DNA of 64,000 nt, from positions 6,588,525 through 6,652,524 of the forward strand of contig NZ_CP012159.1 of the NCBI RefSeq assembly GCF_001189295.1, given 5' to 3'. Shown here piece by piece: positions 16,649 to 26,504 of this stretch; position 1 is the stretch's first letter, and every line of letters begins with the position of its first letter. The stretch comes from Chondromyces crocatus. GTDB lineage: Bacteria; Myxococcota_A; Polyangia; Polyangiales; Polyangiaceae. Below the pieces are notes generated by a model. The model ran no database searches and was not told the origin of the DNA. It saw nothing but the letters and a program-made list of their open reading frames with translations. The translations under genes were made by a program, and so were the position numbers.

Positions 16649-19345
16649 TCACCCGGAGGTGGGCCTGGGCGGGACCGGGGTGTGCAGCGGCTGCGCGGGG
16701 GCGGACACGATCTCGACCCAGCGCTGCGCCTCGGCGTGTCCGCGGGCGTCGTCGAGGTCAGCACCCGCCAGCGCTGCGCGGGCCAGCACGAGCGCCTCGC
16801 TCGATCCTGCGAAGAATGCTGCGCGGGCCGCAAGGATGGCGAGTCGGGTCCTCGCTGGACCGAAGCCGCTCAGGGTGGCGAGCTGAAGTCCGGTGTCGGC
16901 TTCGACGGCGGCCTCATGCGTGGCAGAGTTCGTCGCGTCGAGCGCCTCCACCCCTCCTTCGCGTCGTATCGCCTCTCGGGCGAGGCCGATCCGGGCCGCG
17001 AGTTCGTGACAGCGCAACGCCGCCTCGACTTCTCCGGAGACGGTGACCCAGTGGCGCGCTCGTGTGAGGCTCTCGGTGGCTGCAAGGAGGTCGCGCTCTT
17101 CGAGGAGGGCATGACCCAGCAAGGCGTGGGCATGAGAGGCATGTCCCTGCCAGCCGAGGTGTTCGCACTGCCCCAGGATGCGGCGTGCCGTGCGGCTGGC
17201 GTCGCCAACGTGGCCCAGGGCGAGCTCGCGCTCGGCTTCCCAGAGCCCACGGCGGGCGGTCAGGCGATCGCCGAGGGAGCGGGCCGCGGCGAAGGCATCG
17301 GCTGCGGCACCGTCGTCGCCCAGGTCGTGCAGGATGGCGGCACGCAGCGAGAGACCCCGGGTGATGTGGGCCGGGTGGGTGTCACGCTCCGCGATGGCGA
17401 TGGCGCGGTCGACGAGGGCGAGCGCGCTGCGGAGTGAGCCTGCGAGGCGCTCGGTATATGCAAGGGTGCGCAGGCCCGTGGTGAGGTGGATGGGCTCCTG
17501 GAGGTCCTCGACCAGGCGGTTGTGGGCCTCGTAGCAGCGGCGAGCAAAACCCAGCTCGCCGAGGGCTGCTGCATAGAGGCCGCGCTCGTAGGCGAGCTCG
17601 GCGCGAGAGAGGGGGGGCAGCGCTTCGGGCAGGCGATGCGGGTCGTCGTCCTGCACGCCGTCGGCCTGGCGATCCAGGTCGGTGGCGGCGGAGAACGCGC
17701 GCAGGACGCGGGCGCCGCGGCTCATCTCGCCAAGGACGAGGCCGAGATGAGAGAAGCCTCCGAGGCCACGCCGGTAGACATCCCAGGCGTCCACGGCGCG
17801 CCCTTGCTCGAGGAGCTGGCCGATGAGGGCCTCGTGGAGTTCGAGGGTCGCGGTGTCGCGCGGAGCATGACGCGGAGCCCGCAGGAGGGAGCCTTCGCTG
17901 GAGGAGGCGAGGGCCGCAGCGGCTGCTGGTCGCAAGCCTGCGGCCAGGGCGCGGAAGTGATCGCGAACGAAGGGGTGGGTGGAATAGAGAGGTCGCTCGG
18001 CACGCGCAACGAAGACCAGGCCGAGGCGCTCGAGCCGCGCGAGGCCGCGTCGTAGCTCGGCGATCCCCCATCCGGCGAGGGTGCCTGCGAGCATGCCTCC
18101 GGCGCGCACCATCGTGAGGAGCGCTTCTTCCTCGGCGGCGGCAGGGAGCAAGGACAGCCGGGCCAGGAGATCCCGCTCCGAGGGAGGCAAGGCGTCCGCA
18201 TAGGCGGAGAGGATCGAGGCGAGGCGACGGGCGAGGGCATCATCACGGGCGGCATCGACCAGGGCCGCACTCCGGAAAGCTGCGGGGTCGCCACCGAGCA
18301 AGCTGCCGACATAGGAGCCGAGCACGGCCACCGAGAGTGCGTGCCCGCCGGAAGGGGCGGAGAGGCCACGGAGGGTGTCGTCGTCGCCGCGGACGCCCCA
18401 CGCGCGAAGCAGGTCGGAGGCCTCACCCGAGGAGAGCGAGGAGAGCGGGAGGGAGCCCGCGCCATCGCCTGCCCAGGGGTCGAGATCCGTCAGGGAGAAG
18501 CGCGAGGTGACGAGCGCGCGGGCGGCGCCCAGCCCTCGGGCCAGGGCGCAAAGGAGGCGTCGGAGGAGAGGATCCACGAGTTCGCCGTGAGCGCGCCCGC
18601 CCCCCCCTTCGGCCTGAACGACCTCGAGACCATCCAGCGCCAGGAGATGAGGAGCGCCGTCCCGGAGCGCCTCCTCCAGCCGGAGCAGGCGCTCTCCCGG
18701 GCCGCTCTCTGCACCTCGTGCGAAGTAGCGGAGCGCCTCGGCCAGGAACGACTCGATGCGCTCGTCTTCGTAAAAGCTCCAGACGAAGACGCCGCCTCGC
18801 TGCGGGGCATCTCCGAGCTCGGCGAGCGCGCGGTCGAGGACCGCGGTCTTGCCCGCACCGCCGACGCCGAGGAGCGTGAGCACCCGGGGCGCGGGGCGCG
18901 GGGCGGCGATCCACGGGCTCAGCATGGCCAGCAGGGGAGCGCGTCCGACGAAATGCTTGGCACGCTGGAGAGCATGCACGTGGAGGGGCACGAGCGTGGT
19001 CGGCGGTGATGCTGGTGGCGACTCCGGCGCGGGCGAAGGTGCGGAGGGTGGAAGGGAGGTGGAGCGCGGAGGCGTGGGGGTGGGGCGCTGATCGTGCGCG
19101 AGCGCGTTGGTGTCGAGGAGCAGCTCCTCTTCCGTCAGGCCGAGTTCGACGCAGAGGCGTTCCAGCATCCGGCGTCGTGTCGGGTGACGCACCGAGAAGC
19201 CCTGACGCGGGTCGTTCACCGCGCCGGACTCGTAGCGCCGGTACGTGCGGACATCGACGCCGACGGCGGCTGCGAGCTGCTCCTGCGTGAGGTTCAGATC
19301 GAGCCGAGCGCGGAGCAGGGCTTCGTGGTGGAACACCTGCGGCAT
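16649..19345 (-). CDS. XRE-STAND ATPase-TPR regulator
   Basis: An 898-aa protein. Residues about 1-65 form an XRE-type helix-turn-helix (LDLNLTQEQLAAAVGVDVRT). A Pro/Ser-rich linker follows. A STAND/NB-ARC ATPase covers about 135-480, with Walker A GVGGAGKTAV near 160, Walker B LLALDGLEVV and a sensor-like ALVTSRFSL. A winged-helix segment (THPFVRDHF) comes next. The C-terminal half is made of TPR-like helical repeats, including AYERGLYAAALGELGFARRCYE. STAND proteins act as ATP-switch receptors that assemble on ligand sensing; a DNA-binding N terminus suggests transcription control, though some relatives act in phage defence. The ATG at 19345 begins right at the HTH. The 3' end lies 50 bp from pssA. 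Confidence 0.85.
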   Translation of the reverse strand: MPQVFHHEALLRARLDLNLTQEQLAAAVGVDVRTYRRYESGAVNDPRQGFSVRHPTRRRMLERLCVELGLTEEELLLDTNALAHDQRPTPTPPRSTSLPPSAPSPAPESPPASPPTTLVPLHVHALQRAKHFVGRAPLLAMLSPWIAAPRPAPRVLTLLGVGGAGKTAVLDRALAELGDAPQRGGVFVWSFYEDERIESFLAEALRYFARGAESGPGERLLRLEEALRDGAPHLLALDGLEVVQAEGGGGRAHGELVDPLLRRLLCALARGLGAARALVTSRFSLTDLDPWAGDGAGSLPLSSLSSGEASDLLRAWGVRGDDDTLRGLSAPSGGHALSVAVLGSYVGSLLGGDPAAFRSAALVDAARDDALARRLASILSAYADALPPSERDLLARLSLLPAAAEEEALLTMVRAGGMLAGTLAGWGIAELRRGLARLERLGLVFVARAERPLYSTHPFVRDHFRALAAGLRPAAAAALASSSEGSLLRAPRHAPRDTATLELHEALIGQLLEQGRAVDAWDVYRRGLGGFSHLGLVLGEMSRGARVLRAFSAATDLDRQADGVQDDDPHRLPEALPPLSRAELAYERGLYAAALGELGFARRCYEAHNRLVEDLQEPIHLTTGLRTLAYTERLAGSLRSALALVDRAIAIAERDTHPAHITRGLSLRAAILHDLGDDGAAADAFAAARSLGDRLTARRGLWEAERELALGHVGDASRTARRILGQCEHLGWQGHASHAHALLGHALLEERDLLAATESLTRARHWVTVSGEVEAALRCHELAARIGLAREAIRREGGVEALDATNSATHEAAVEADTGLQLATLSGFGPARTRLAILAARAAFFAGSSEALVLARAALAGADLDDARGHAEAQRWVEIVSAPAQPLHTPVPPRPTSG

Positions 19346-19566
19346 GAGGCACGACGATGATGAAGGAGTTCCGCCGGGCGTGTCTACCGGGCCAGGAAGC
19401 ACGGCCAGCGCAGGTGGCGCCCGCGCTCGGAGCTGCCGGCCGGCAGGTGAGCGTCGCGCGAGCCCCGCACGCGCCGTCGGCGGGGGGAGGCGTCGCGCTG
19501 GATGGCCGGAAAAGTGAGGGGGCGGCGCCACTAGCCGCACGCCGCCAGCTTGTCCAATCCACGGCA

Positions 19567-22017
19567 ATGCGCGCACAAAAGTTAGGAAAGGTGCCCACCC
19601 TGCCTAGCATCCCGCAGCGGATGCACGGACTGTCTCTCGTCGCTGACAACACCCTCCCCTCCTCGCCCGAGCCGGCCCTCCTCCATGAGCTCCTCGAGCT
19701 GCTGGAGCGCTCGCCCCGGGAGCGTGGAGCCCCGGCCTGGATCGAGGATCCTGCGGCGCTCCCTCTGCACGCCGAGGCGGATCCGGTCGCCTTGATCTGC
19801 GATCTCGCCGATGCGGTCGCCGACGTGGCCACCGGCCGCCGCGGGCGCGCCGTGGTGCGCCTCTGCGTGGAACCGGAACCCTGGGAACTCGGCCTGGAGC
19901 GCGCCGGGCGCGACATCCACGCGACCACGTTCCAGGGTGGAGAGGTCCCCGCCGTCGCGCTGCACGAGCGTCGGGTGGCGGGCCAGGGCCTCTGCGCGTT
20001 CGTGCTGGCCGCGCTCGATCGCGCGGGCCGCAGCGCCTCCCCCACGCAGGTGCCTCGGCTGGCTGCCGCGCGGCGTCGCCTGGAGGGGGCGCTGCCGTTC
20101 CCCGACGAAGAGGCCACGACGGATCTCGCCGTGGTCGGTGTGGAGCCCACGGGCGAGATCCCCGTCGTCATCGCGTCCGAGGTGCTGCTGCGTTCGAACA
20201 CCGCCCCGGAGAGCGGAGGCGCCACCGAGAGCCGCAGCAGTGGCGCAAAGTCGGTGCCGCCGCCCGTCCAGCGCTCCGACCTGTTCTCGTTGCTCTTCCG
20301 AGGGCGGGTGCGCGTCGCGGTGGGCGAGCATGCTCGGGAGCTGCCCGACGTGCTGGTGTTCGTCGTGGCCGAGCAACTGACGGCGCTCGCGCTGGAGGCG
20401 CTGGATGCCTGGACCCGTAGCCGGCCTTACCACCGCCGCGTGACGGCTGGCGGGGCGCTCCTGGGAATCCGGGTGCATGGGGAGGGTGGGCTGTCGCTGA
20501 GCCTGGGGCTTTCACGCCCGCGGGAGGTGGGCCCGTCGCGCGGCAGCGATCGCGGGGAGTCGCGGACGCAACCCTGGACGTTCCCTGCGGTGGATGTGGC
20601 AGCGCTCGCCCAAGGGGTGATCGCGTTCGGCAGGGCGCTGTGCCGGACCCTCTCGCGGCGCGATCGGTCGCAGGCCTCGAACCTGCGGCTCCACGCGTTC
20701 CGTGCGCGGGTGCGGGAGCTGTCGGAGCGGCTCCGCGAGGTGACGCGCAACGACGCCAAGATCAACGAAGCGCCGGAGAGCTACCGGGCCTTCGCAGAAG
20801 CGACCCGGGCCGCCGCGGCCCAGGCGACCGCCGATACGTTCTCGAGGACGCGGCTCCGCTTCTCGGCGCGCTGGGTGACGGCGATCCCGTCGCTCGATCT
20901 GCGCTCGACGTTCCTCTGCGGGGACGTGCTGGTGGCGGGGACGGCCAGAGAGATCTGCTGCCTCGATCGACGGACCGGGGAGCTGGTGTGGCAGCAGCCT
21001 GCCCCTCGGGCGGTGAGCGTGATGACGCCGGTCGGCCTGGGTCGGCTCCTGCCAGACGGGACGCTGTGCCTGCACGACCTGACGAGCGGCGAGGTCGCCT
21101 GGTCCACGCGGCTCTCGCCACGCGCCGGGGGCAGCGCGGCGGGGGCGGTGGTCAGCGCGCCCGGGTTGCCGCGTACGCTGATCGTCAGCGAGGGGGCACG
21201 GCACCTGGCGGCGGTGGATCTGCACGGAGGCGATGTGCGCTGGCGCTATGCGGCGCGTCGGGGGGAGAGCTTCCGGCTGCGGCGCGCTGGCAAGCTGGTG
21301 GTGGTGGTGAGCGGGGAGCCTTCGCTCTCGGCCCTGGACGTGCTCACGGGTGAGGTGGTGTGGCGCTTCTGTGATCGGCTGCGCTTCAACGCGCCGGTGG
21401 CCGTGGATCACGACGCCCTTTTCGCGCTGGCTGGCGATGGCGCGCTGGTGGGGCGAGGCGGAGCACGCCTGCATCACCTCGATCCGTGGTCCGGTGCAGC
21501 GCGGTGGAGTGTGGATCTGCCGGCACACGGCGCTCCCGTCGGCGCGCCGTTGCTCGCAGCAGAGACGGTGTGCGTGGTGACCCATGGTCGCCGCGGGACG
21601 GGGCTGGTCGCATACGACCGACAGACCGGCGCCGCGCGGTTCGATGTGGCCATCTGTGCCGGAGCGGCGTCGTGCATGGTGGTCGACGACGTGATCGTGG
21701 TGAACAGCGAGGGCGGCGAGCTGATCGGGGTCGGCGCGCTGGACGGCCAGATCCGTTACCGTCACGTGTTCGGCGGGGGTGCGGAGGGGGATCGACCTCG
21801 TCGTCTGGAGCCGGTGCTGCGCTCGGGCGCGCTGTTCGTTCCCCAGAGCGAGGTGCATGTGGTGCGCTCGCGCGATGGTGCCCCGCTCGGAAAGGTTCCG
21901 ACCGATCTGATCCCGGATCTGCTTCGGGTCGATGAGCGCTGTGACGTGTACGTCGCCGAGGAGAGCGGGCACATTGCCGCGTTCACCGCAGGCCCTCGGC
22001 TCAGCCTGGTGTCCTGA
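19567..22017 (+). CDS. Large PQQ-like beta-propeller protein
   Basis: About 816 aa. The N-terminal half (to about 470) has no recognisable domain. The C-terminal half is an eight-blade-like quinoprotein propeller with repeats such as CLDRRTGELVWQQ, LHDLTSGEVAWSTRL, AVDLHGGDVRWRY, ALDVLTGEVVWRF and AYDRQTGAARFDV. No signal peptide is seen, so it is probably cytoplasmic, and there is no dehydrogenase signature. The start is uncertain: ATGs at 19567 and 19621 and a GTG at 19591 are all possible and none has a well-placed ribosome site. It is divergent from the XRE-STAND gene, so the two may share a control region at 19346-19566. Confidence 0.75.
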   Translation: MRAQKLGKVPTLPSIPQRMHGLSLVADNTLPSSPEPALLHELLELLERSPRERGAPAWIEDPAALPLHAEADPVALICDLADAVADVATGRRGRAVVRLCVEPEPWELGLERAGRDIHATTFQGGEVPAVALHERRVAGQGLCAFVLAALDRAGRSASPTQVPRLAAARRRLEGALPFPDEEATTDLAVVGVEPTGEIPVVIASEVLLRSNTAPESGGATESRSSGAKSVPPPVQRSDLFSLLFRGRVRVAVGEHARELPDVLVFVVAEQLTALALEALDAWTRSRPYHRRVTAGGALLGIRVHGEGGLSLSLGLSRPREVGPSRGSDRGESRTQPWTFPAVDVAALAQGVIAFGRALCRTLSRRDRSQASNLRLHAFRARVRELSERLREVTRNDAKINEAPESYRAFAEATRAAAAQATADTFSRTRLRFSARWVTAIPSLDLRSTFLCGDVLVAGTAREICCLDRRTGELVWQQPAPRAVSVMTPVGLGRLLPDGTLCLHDLTSGEVAWSTRLSPRAGGSAAGAVVSAPGLPRTLIVSEGARHLAAVDLHGGDVRWRYAARRGESFRLRRAGKLVVVVSGEPSLSALDVLTGEVVWRFCDRLRFNAPVAVDHDALFALAGDGALVGRGGARLHHLDPWSGAARWSVDLPAHGAPVGAPLLAAETVCVVTHGRRGTGLVAYDRQTGAARFDVAICAGAASCMVVDDVIVVNSEGGELIGVGALDGQIRYRHVFGGGAEGDRPRRLEPVLRSGALFVPQSEVHVVRSRDGAPLGKVPTDLIPDLLRVDERCDVYVAEESGHIAAFTAGPRLSLVS

Positions 22018-22020
22018 GCG

Positions 22021-22467
22021 TCAGCGGCGCGAGGGGGGCTTCGACACCACCACCACGGTGACGTCGACCACCCCCTCGCGGATCATGCCGATGGCCTCGG
22101 CAGCCTTGCGCGAGAGGTCGATGATCCGCCCCTTCGTGAAGGGGCCGCGATCGTTGATCGTCACCCGGACGCGCCGACCATCGGCGCGGATCACGTCGAC
22201 CACCGTGCCGAACGGCAGCTTCCGATGCGCCGCCGTGAGGAGGCCGGGCCGATAGGGCTCGCCGCTGGCGGTGGACCGGCCCGCGAGGCGATCGCTGTAG
22301 TAGCTGGCACGGCCGCGCTCTCCCTGGATGTCGCCGGAGTCACCGGAGGCAGAAGGGGGCTCGGACGCAGGGCTCGTGGGCACTACGGGGGGGCGGCTGG
22401 TCCCGCTGCTGCAAGCAGCCGTCAGCATTCCGAGGAGGCCGCAGAGGGGCGCGACGAGCGACCTCAC
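22021..22467 (-). CDS. RlpA-like lipoprotein with double-psi beta-barrel
   Basis: A 148-aa lipoprotein (MLTAACSS lipobox). The single RlpA/DPBB domain includes GRASYYSDRLAGRSTASGE, TAAHRKLPFGT and INDRGPF, ending IIDLSRKAAEAIG. RlpA proteins cleave denuded glycan strands of peptidoglycan. This one lacks the C-terminal SPOR domain of Escherichia coli RlpA. The GTG start overlaps the TGA of the upstream Fe-S gene (GTGA), so the two are translationally coupled. Confidence 0.88.
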   Translation of the reverse strand: MRSLVAPLCGLLGMLTAACSSGTSRPPVVPTSPASEPPSASGDSGDIQGERGRASYYSDRLAGRSTASGEPYRPGLLTAAHRKLPFGTVVDVIRADGRRVRVTINDRGPFTKGRIIDLSRKAAEAIGMIREGVVDVTVVVVSKPPSRR

Positions 22468-23030
22468 CCCTCCCCCTGGGCAGGCTGGCCGAGTGCCATG
22501 GCTGCTCCGCCGGACGTCGCGGCGAGCGGCAGATGCCGTCGAGGAAGGGCGTTGCCGTCAGCAGCCGCGATGAAGTCGGCCTTGGCCCGGATGAACCGCG
22601 CGATGGCCCGAAAAGGCACGCCCGTGGGGCAGATGGCCTCTTTCTGTTCGAGGACCTCGTCAGGGACGTGGCGAAGCGCCAGGGCCGCCGCGTCGAAGTC
22701 CGGCATGCTCCGCGCTGAAGCCAGCACGACCGCCATCAAGCCTGGATAGGCGCCGCGTGACGCTGCGATGCGCTCTGCCTCCCCTGCATCGCAACGACCG
22801 CAGGCGATGCAGCTGGAAAAGGAGGTGAGTTCCTCACGTTCGCCTGCGGTGAGCGGTGGGAGGCGATCCGCGTCGTAGTTGTCGTGAAAGAGCGCGAGGC
22901 CAGTCTTCCTTCCGCCGAGACGCGCGAAGAGCACCTTGACCAGGGACCAGGCCAGAATCACGAGCGCGAGTGCGCGACCGGACAGCACAGGCGGGGTATA
23001 GCATCTTCGAGGCCCGTGCCAGCAGCGCAC
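22464..23030 (-). CDS. Membrane-anchored Fe-S protein
   Basis: A 188-aa protein. A hydrophobic helix near the N terminus (about 17-38) is followed by C74-IA-C77-GR-C80 and a later C134 in ICPTGVPF. CxxCxxC plus a distal CP is the arrangement of one [4Fe-4S] cluster, as in HdrC-type or fumarate-reductase-type electron carriers. Only one such set is present, so it would carry a single cluster. The true start may be the GTG at 22988, immediately before the membrane helix. It overlaps the RlpA-like gene by 4 bp. No redox partner lies nearby. Confidence 0.65.
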   Translation of the reverse strand: MRCWHGPRRCYTPPVLSGRALALVILAWSLVKVLFARLGGRKTGLALFHDNYDADRLPPLTAGEREELTSFSSCIACGRCDAGEAERIAASRGAYPGLMAVVLASARSMPDFDAAALALRHVPDEVLEQKEAICPTGVPFRAIARFIRAKADFIAAADGNALPRRHLPLAATSGGAAMALGQPAQGEG

Positions 23031-23104
23031 CGCCGCGTGCGCCCGGTGCCCCGAAAGCCCGCCTCATGCCACGCGCGGTATGGTAAGAGGCGGCCGGAGG
23101 CCTC

Positions 23105-23950
23105 TTGCTGGACAGTACCCGCATCCCTCTCCTTCTCTCCTTCGTCCTCCCTCTCGCCGCTTGCGGTGGGGGCAACGGGGACGCGCACGCCGACCCGCTC
23201 GCGAACGTCTACGGAGATGGCGAGCGCCTCCCACAGGTCCTCGGACAGCCGAGCTGGCTCGACCCCGACGATCAGGACAGCGCGCGCTGTTCCTACCCGT
23301 CGGATCGTCCGGTACGGGTCACGGGCGTCGCCGTCGTGGCCATCGACCGCTACGACGAGACCAGCCAGGGCGCGACCGGCAACTACTACGTGCAGGATAC
23401 GTACGCACAGGCGAACCACGAACCCGTGGAGGGCGATCCCGTCCCCGGGTTCGGCATGACCGTCTTCAACCCCTCGTTCAGCCCCCCCGACCTCCGCCTC
23501 GCGGAAGGCGATGTGGTGGACGTCACGGGGGTGATGATGGAGTTCGCTGGGCCGGTGACTGGGCGTTTCCCCTTCTGCCGGACGCTGCCCGAGATCGGGG
23601 GCACGATGTCGTTCCGCTTCGAGAACGCCCATGTGGAGTCGACGACGGTGCCGCTCACCGCGCTGCGCGGGTACGAGAGCGCCCGACCTTACATCGGCAT
23701 GCTCGTCCGCCTGGAGAACGTGGAGATCGCTGGCAATCCTTCGGAGAGCAGCGGCCGGTACTCGGCGGCGATCAACATGGGCCAAGGCGTGGAGGCGAGC
23801 GACATCGTTCGGATCTCCAACGAGCTGTACGATCTGAAGGGACAGGGGCCAGCGCTCCAGGGGTCGTCGTTCCGCGCCGTCACCGGGGTGTTGACCTATT
23901 TCTATGGCTTCAGGATCGCACCGCGCTCCCCCGCGGACTTCGAGTTCTGA
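23105..23950 (+). CDS. Hypothetical lipoprotein
   Basis: A 281-aa protein starting at TTG with a signal sequence ending in LPLAACGGG, a lipobox. The mature part is beta-rich (VRVTGVAVVAIDRYD, NYYVQDTY, GDVVDVTGVMMEF, GMLVRLENVEI), a pattern like OB-fold nucleic-acid or extracellular binding modules seen in proteins of the YhcR/BOF type. It may therefore hold two OB-like units. No catalytic motif is visible. Confidence 0.65.
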   Translation: MLDSTRIPLLLSFVLPLAACGGGNGDAHADPLANVYGDGERLPQVLGQPSWLDPDDQDSARCSYPSDRPVRVTGVAVVAIDRYDETSQGATGNYYVQDTYAQANHEPVEGDPVPGFGMTVFNPSFSPPDLRLAEGDVVDVTGVMMEFAGPVTGRFPFCRTLPEIGGTMSFRFENAHVESTTVPLTALRGYESARPYIGMLVRLENVEIAGNPSESSGRYSAAINMGQGVEASDIVRISNELYDLKGQGPALQGSSFRAVTGVLTYFYGFRIAPRSPADFEF

Positions 23951-24062
23951 GTACGCTCGGCGGATGACGTGCCCGAAGCGCCGCGTTCGCGCTCCGAGGT
24001 CGGGTCGCGCAAAGGGTCTTCCAAGGTCTGACGCGTCCCTCGGGGCGGGTCCCCTCCCCTCG

Positions 24063-26498
24063 ATGCGCTCGCTCGCCGGAGCTTGGCTCGGGCCCGTCGT
24101 CGTCGGCGCGCTGGGGCTCCTCGTCGGTGCCTGTCAGCAGCAGCCACCAGTGCCCCCGCCCGTGCAAGCGTTGCTCCCGACACCCGAGGGCAGCGTCGGG
24201 CAGATCGAGGTGCGCCGTCTCGATGAGCGCCCACGTTTGGCGCTCGTGTCGAGAGAAGGAGACCCTGCACCCGCGCTGGTCGCAGCCGTGGCCACGGATC
24301 TCGGTCCTGCGGCGACGGTAGCCCTCGCGAGTGTCATCGAGGGGCGGCTGCGAGCGACGGGTCTTGAACTCGAGGTTCAAGTGGACCGAAGCGCGTTCCG
24401 GGTGGTCGCACGCCCGAGAGGCAAGGAGCAGGTGGCTTCGTTCCTCGGCGCCCTCGCTCGCGCGTTCGCCCAGCCCATCGCGGTCGACAGCCCCGAGCTC
24501 GCGCTGGCGAAGCGGCGCCTGCTGGGACTGCGCGAGATTCCACTCGACGCGCCCGAGCTGCTGCCGGTCGCAGCCTGCACGGGGCGCGTGGGGCTCGCCG
24601 GGAATGAACCGGTCCCGGACCTGTCCACCCCGGCGGGCGCGCGGGAGCTGGAGGCGTGGCGTCGCTCGGCACTGCACGCGGCGCGCACGTCGATATCGGC
24701 CGTCGGTCCAGCCGCGTTCTGCGAGGAGACCGCAGCCGCGCTGGAGCGCGCCGGGGCCTGGCCGGCGGGCGACGAGCCCACGGATCCATGGCCCACGGCC
24801 GATACGGTGGGCGCCCATTCCTCGCTGCAGCTGGGTGATCGTAGCGCGCGCCTCACCGTGGCCGTTCGTGTCCCGAATGCGCGCTCGGCCGCGTATACCG
24901 CCGAGCGTCTCGGCGCCATCAGCTCCCCGCTGCGAGCGCGTCTGGCTGCGCTCTCGATCCCATGGAGCCCTGTGGAAGTGCTCGGGGTGGCGCGCCCACG
25001 CGGCGGCTGCATCAGCGTGACGGTGGAGGCGGCAGCGATGCAGGGAGGTACACCTCCGGAGGCAGCTGCGGCGGCGGTAGCGGCCTTGGTGCGTCAGGAG
25101 ATCCGCACCGAGCTGGCCTCGTCTCCCTCGACCGGCGTCGTGTCCAGGCAGATTCTCACCGCTGCAGATGCACGGGACGCGGCCGCACGCGCCGCGTGGT
25201 GGGCGCTGTCCAGTGTCGCGCGTGATCAGCCGGAACGATGGGCGACGGTGCTCGCCGTACCACCACGCCGAGATCCGCCGTCGAGCGGTGAGACCTCGGT
25301 GGGCGCACGCTTCGACGTCGAACTCGGGCGGGCTCTCACGTCCGCTGCCCAGCCCTCGGTGGAGCGGCGCACCCTGGTCGAGCGCGGCCAAGGAGAGGTG
25401 TGGGTCTTGCTCGCGAGCCCCTGTGGCGTCGTCGAGGAAGGTGTGAGCGATGCGGGGGCGACGGCGCTCGCTGCGCTCTCGGCAGTGCAGCCTCCCTGGG
25501 AAGGCAACGTGGCGCTGGAGCCATGGATCACGCCCGAAGGCATCGGCGTCATCGCCCACGCACCGCTCGACGACGAGTCCGAGACGCCCGCCGATCTCGC
25601 GCGCCGGGTCGCGGATGCCGCGGCGCGCGCACTCACGGGGACCACGGCAGAGTCGACGGCGCTGTCGCTCGCACGGGTCGCCGCGCTCGGACATCTGGAA
25701 CGAACCGCCGGTCCTGAAGCGGCCGCGATGGGGACATTTGCCGCGGCCATCGCGCCAGATCATCCCTCGTGGGTCGAGCCGTTCGGCCTCTGGGAGCGCG
25801 TTACGGGGAGCGCATTGCATGCCGCACGTCATCGCTGGCAGGCGCTCGCGACCGGACCTCTCCGCGTTGCGGTCCTCGCGAACGCGGACGCTGCACAGGC
25901 CACCGCGGCGGCGATGGCCACCGAGCGGTGGATCGCGCCCAGGACCGGACAGCGAACATGCACCGCGCCCGAGCTCGGCACACCACACCCGGGGCGCTAC
26001 ACGACGGCATTGCCCAGGGAAGCAGCGCTCGCACAGGCGCTCATCGGCGCACCGGTGGGTCAGGGGACGCTGGAGCTGGCGAGACTGACGGCTGCGGCGC
26101 TCGATGGCGAGGGAGGTCTGCTCGCGACGACGCTCACCGACGCAATCGGCACTCGCGCAACGGCGCGGGTCATCGGAGGCTCCCGCGCCGCTGCGCTGGT
26201 GGTCGACGTCCGTACATCGGCGGATCGGCTCGAAGCTGTCACCACCCGGCTTCGCGAGCTGCTCTCCGGCCTCTCGCAACGGCTCACCGAGAGCGACCTG
26301 AAGCGCGCCGAAACGAACCTCGCCAGAGCAGAGCGCGATGCACGCACCCAGCCCAGGCGGAGGCTGATCGACCTGTGGCGTGACCGGGCGCCCACGGGGA
26401 GCGCCCCTGCGCGGGTCGGCCTCGCCGCGTGGCGCGCCTGGCTCGCGACAGCGCTCGCCGAGGGCGCCCTGATCAGCGTCGAAGCCCGCCCGGAGTGA
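24063..26498 (+). CDS. M16-like (insulinase-fold) lipoprotein without zinc motif
   Basis: An 811-aa lipoprotein (LGLLVGACQQQ lipobox). The fold pattern of M16 peptidases shows best near the C terminus: LDGEGGLLATTLTDAIGT, a beta segment ALVVDVRTS, then LTESDLKRAETNL. I cannot find the catalytic HxxEH motif, so it is probably an inactive partner subunit; M16 enzymes often work as active/inactive pairs, but no active partner is present in this window. The ATG at 24063 is chosen for its signal sequence. Its stop and that of the convergent sigma-like gene are back to back as TGATCA. Confidence 0.6.
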   Translation: MRSLAGAWLGPVVVGALGLLVGACQQQPPVPPPVQALLPTPEGSVGQIEVRRLDERPRLALVSREGDPAPALVAAVATDLGPAATVALASVIEGRLRATGLELEVQVDRSAFRVVARPRGKEQVASFLGALARAFAQPIAVDSPELALAKRRLLGLREIPLDAPELLPVAACTGRVGLAGNEPVPDLSTPAGARELEAWRRSALHAARTSISAVGPAAFCEETAAALERAGAWPAGDEPTDPWPTADTVGAHSSLQLGDRSARLTVAVRVPNARSAAYTAERLGAISSPLRARLAALSIPWSPVEVLGVARPRGGCISVTVEAAAMQGGTPPEAAAAAVAALVRQEIRTELASSPSTGVVSRQILTAADARDAAARAAWWALSSVARDQPERWATVLAVPPRRDPPSSGETSVGARFDVELGRALTSAAQPSVERRTLVERGQGEVWVLLASPCGVVEEGVSDAGATALAALSAVQPPWEGNVALEPWITPEGIGVIAHAPLDDESETPADLARRVADAAARALTGTTAESTALSLARVAALGHLERTAGPEAAAMGTFAAAIAPDHPSWVEPFGLWERVTGSALHAARHRWQALATGPLRVAVLANADAAQATAAAMATERWIAPRTGQRTCTAPELGTPHPGRYTTALPREAALAQALIGAPVGQGTLELARLTAAALDGEGGLLATTLTDAIGTRATARVIGGSRAAALVVDVRTSADRLEAVTTRLRELLSGLSQRLTESDLKRAETNLARAERDARTQPRRRLIDLWRDRAPTGSAPARVGLAAWRAWLATALAEGALISVEARPE

Positions 26499-26504
26499 TC
26501 ACTC
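26493..26504. other. 12-bp palindrome over two abutting stop codons
   Basis: GAGTGATCACTC is perfectly self-complementary, and its centre TGATCA is the stop of the M16-like gene followed directly by the stop of the convergent sigma-like gene. With no loop or U-tract it is unlikely to be a terminator. Confidence 0.6.

Noticed and set aside
16600-16833. An N-terminal extension of pssA
   Set aside because: The added residues are Pro/Arg/Ser-rich, overlap the STAND gene and exceed the family length; the ATG at 16599 suffices.
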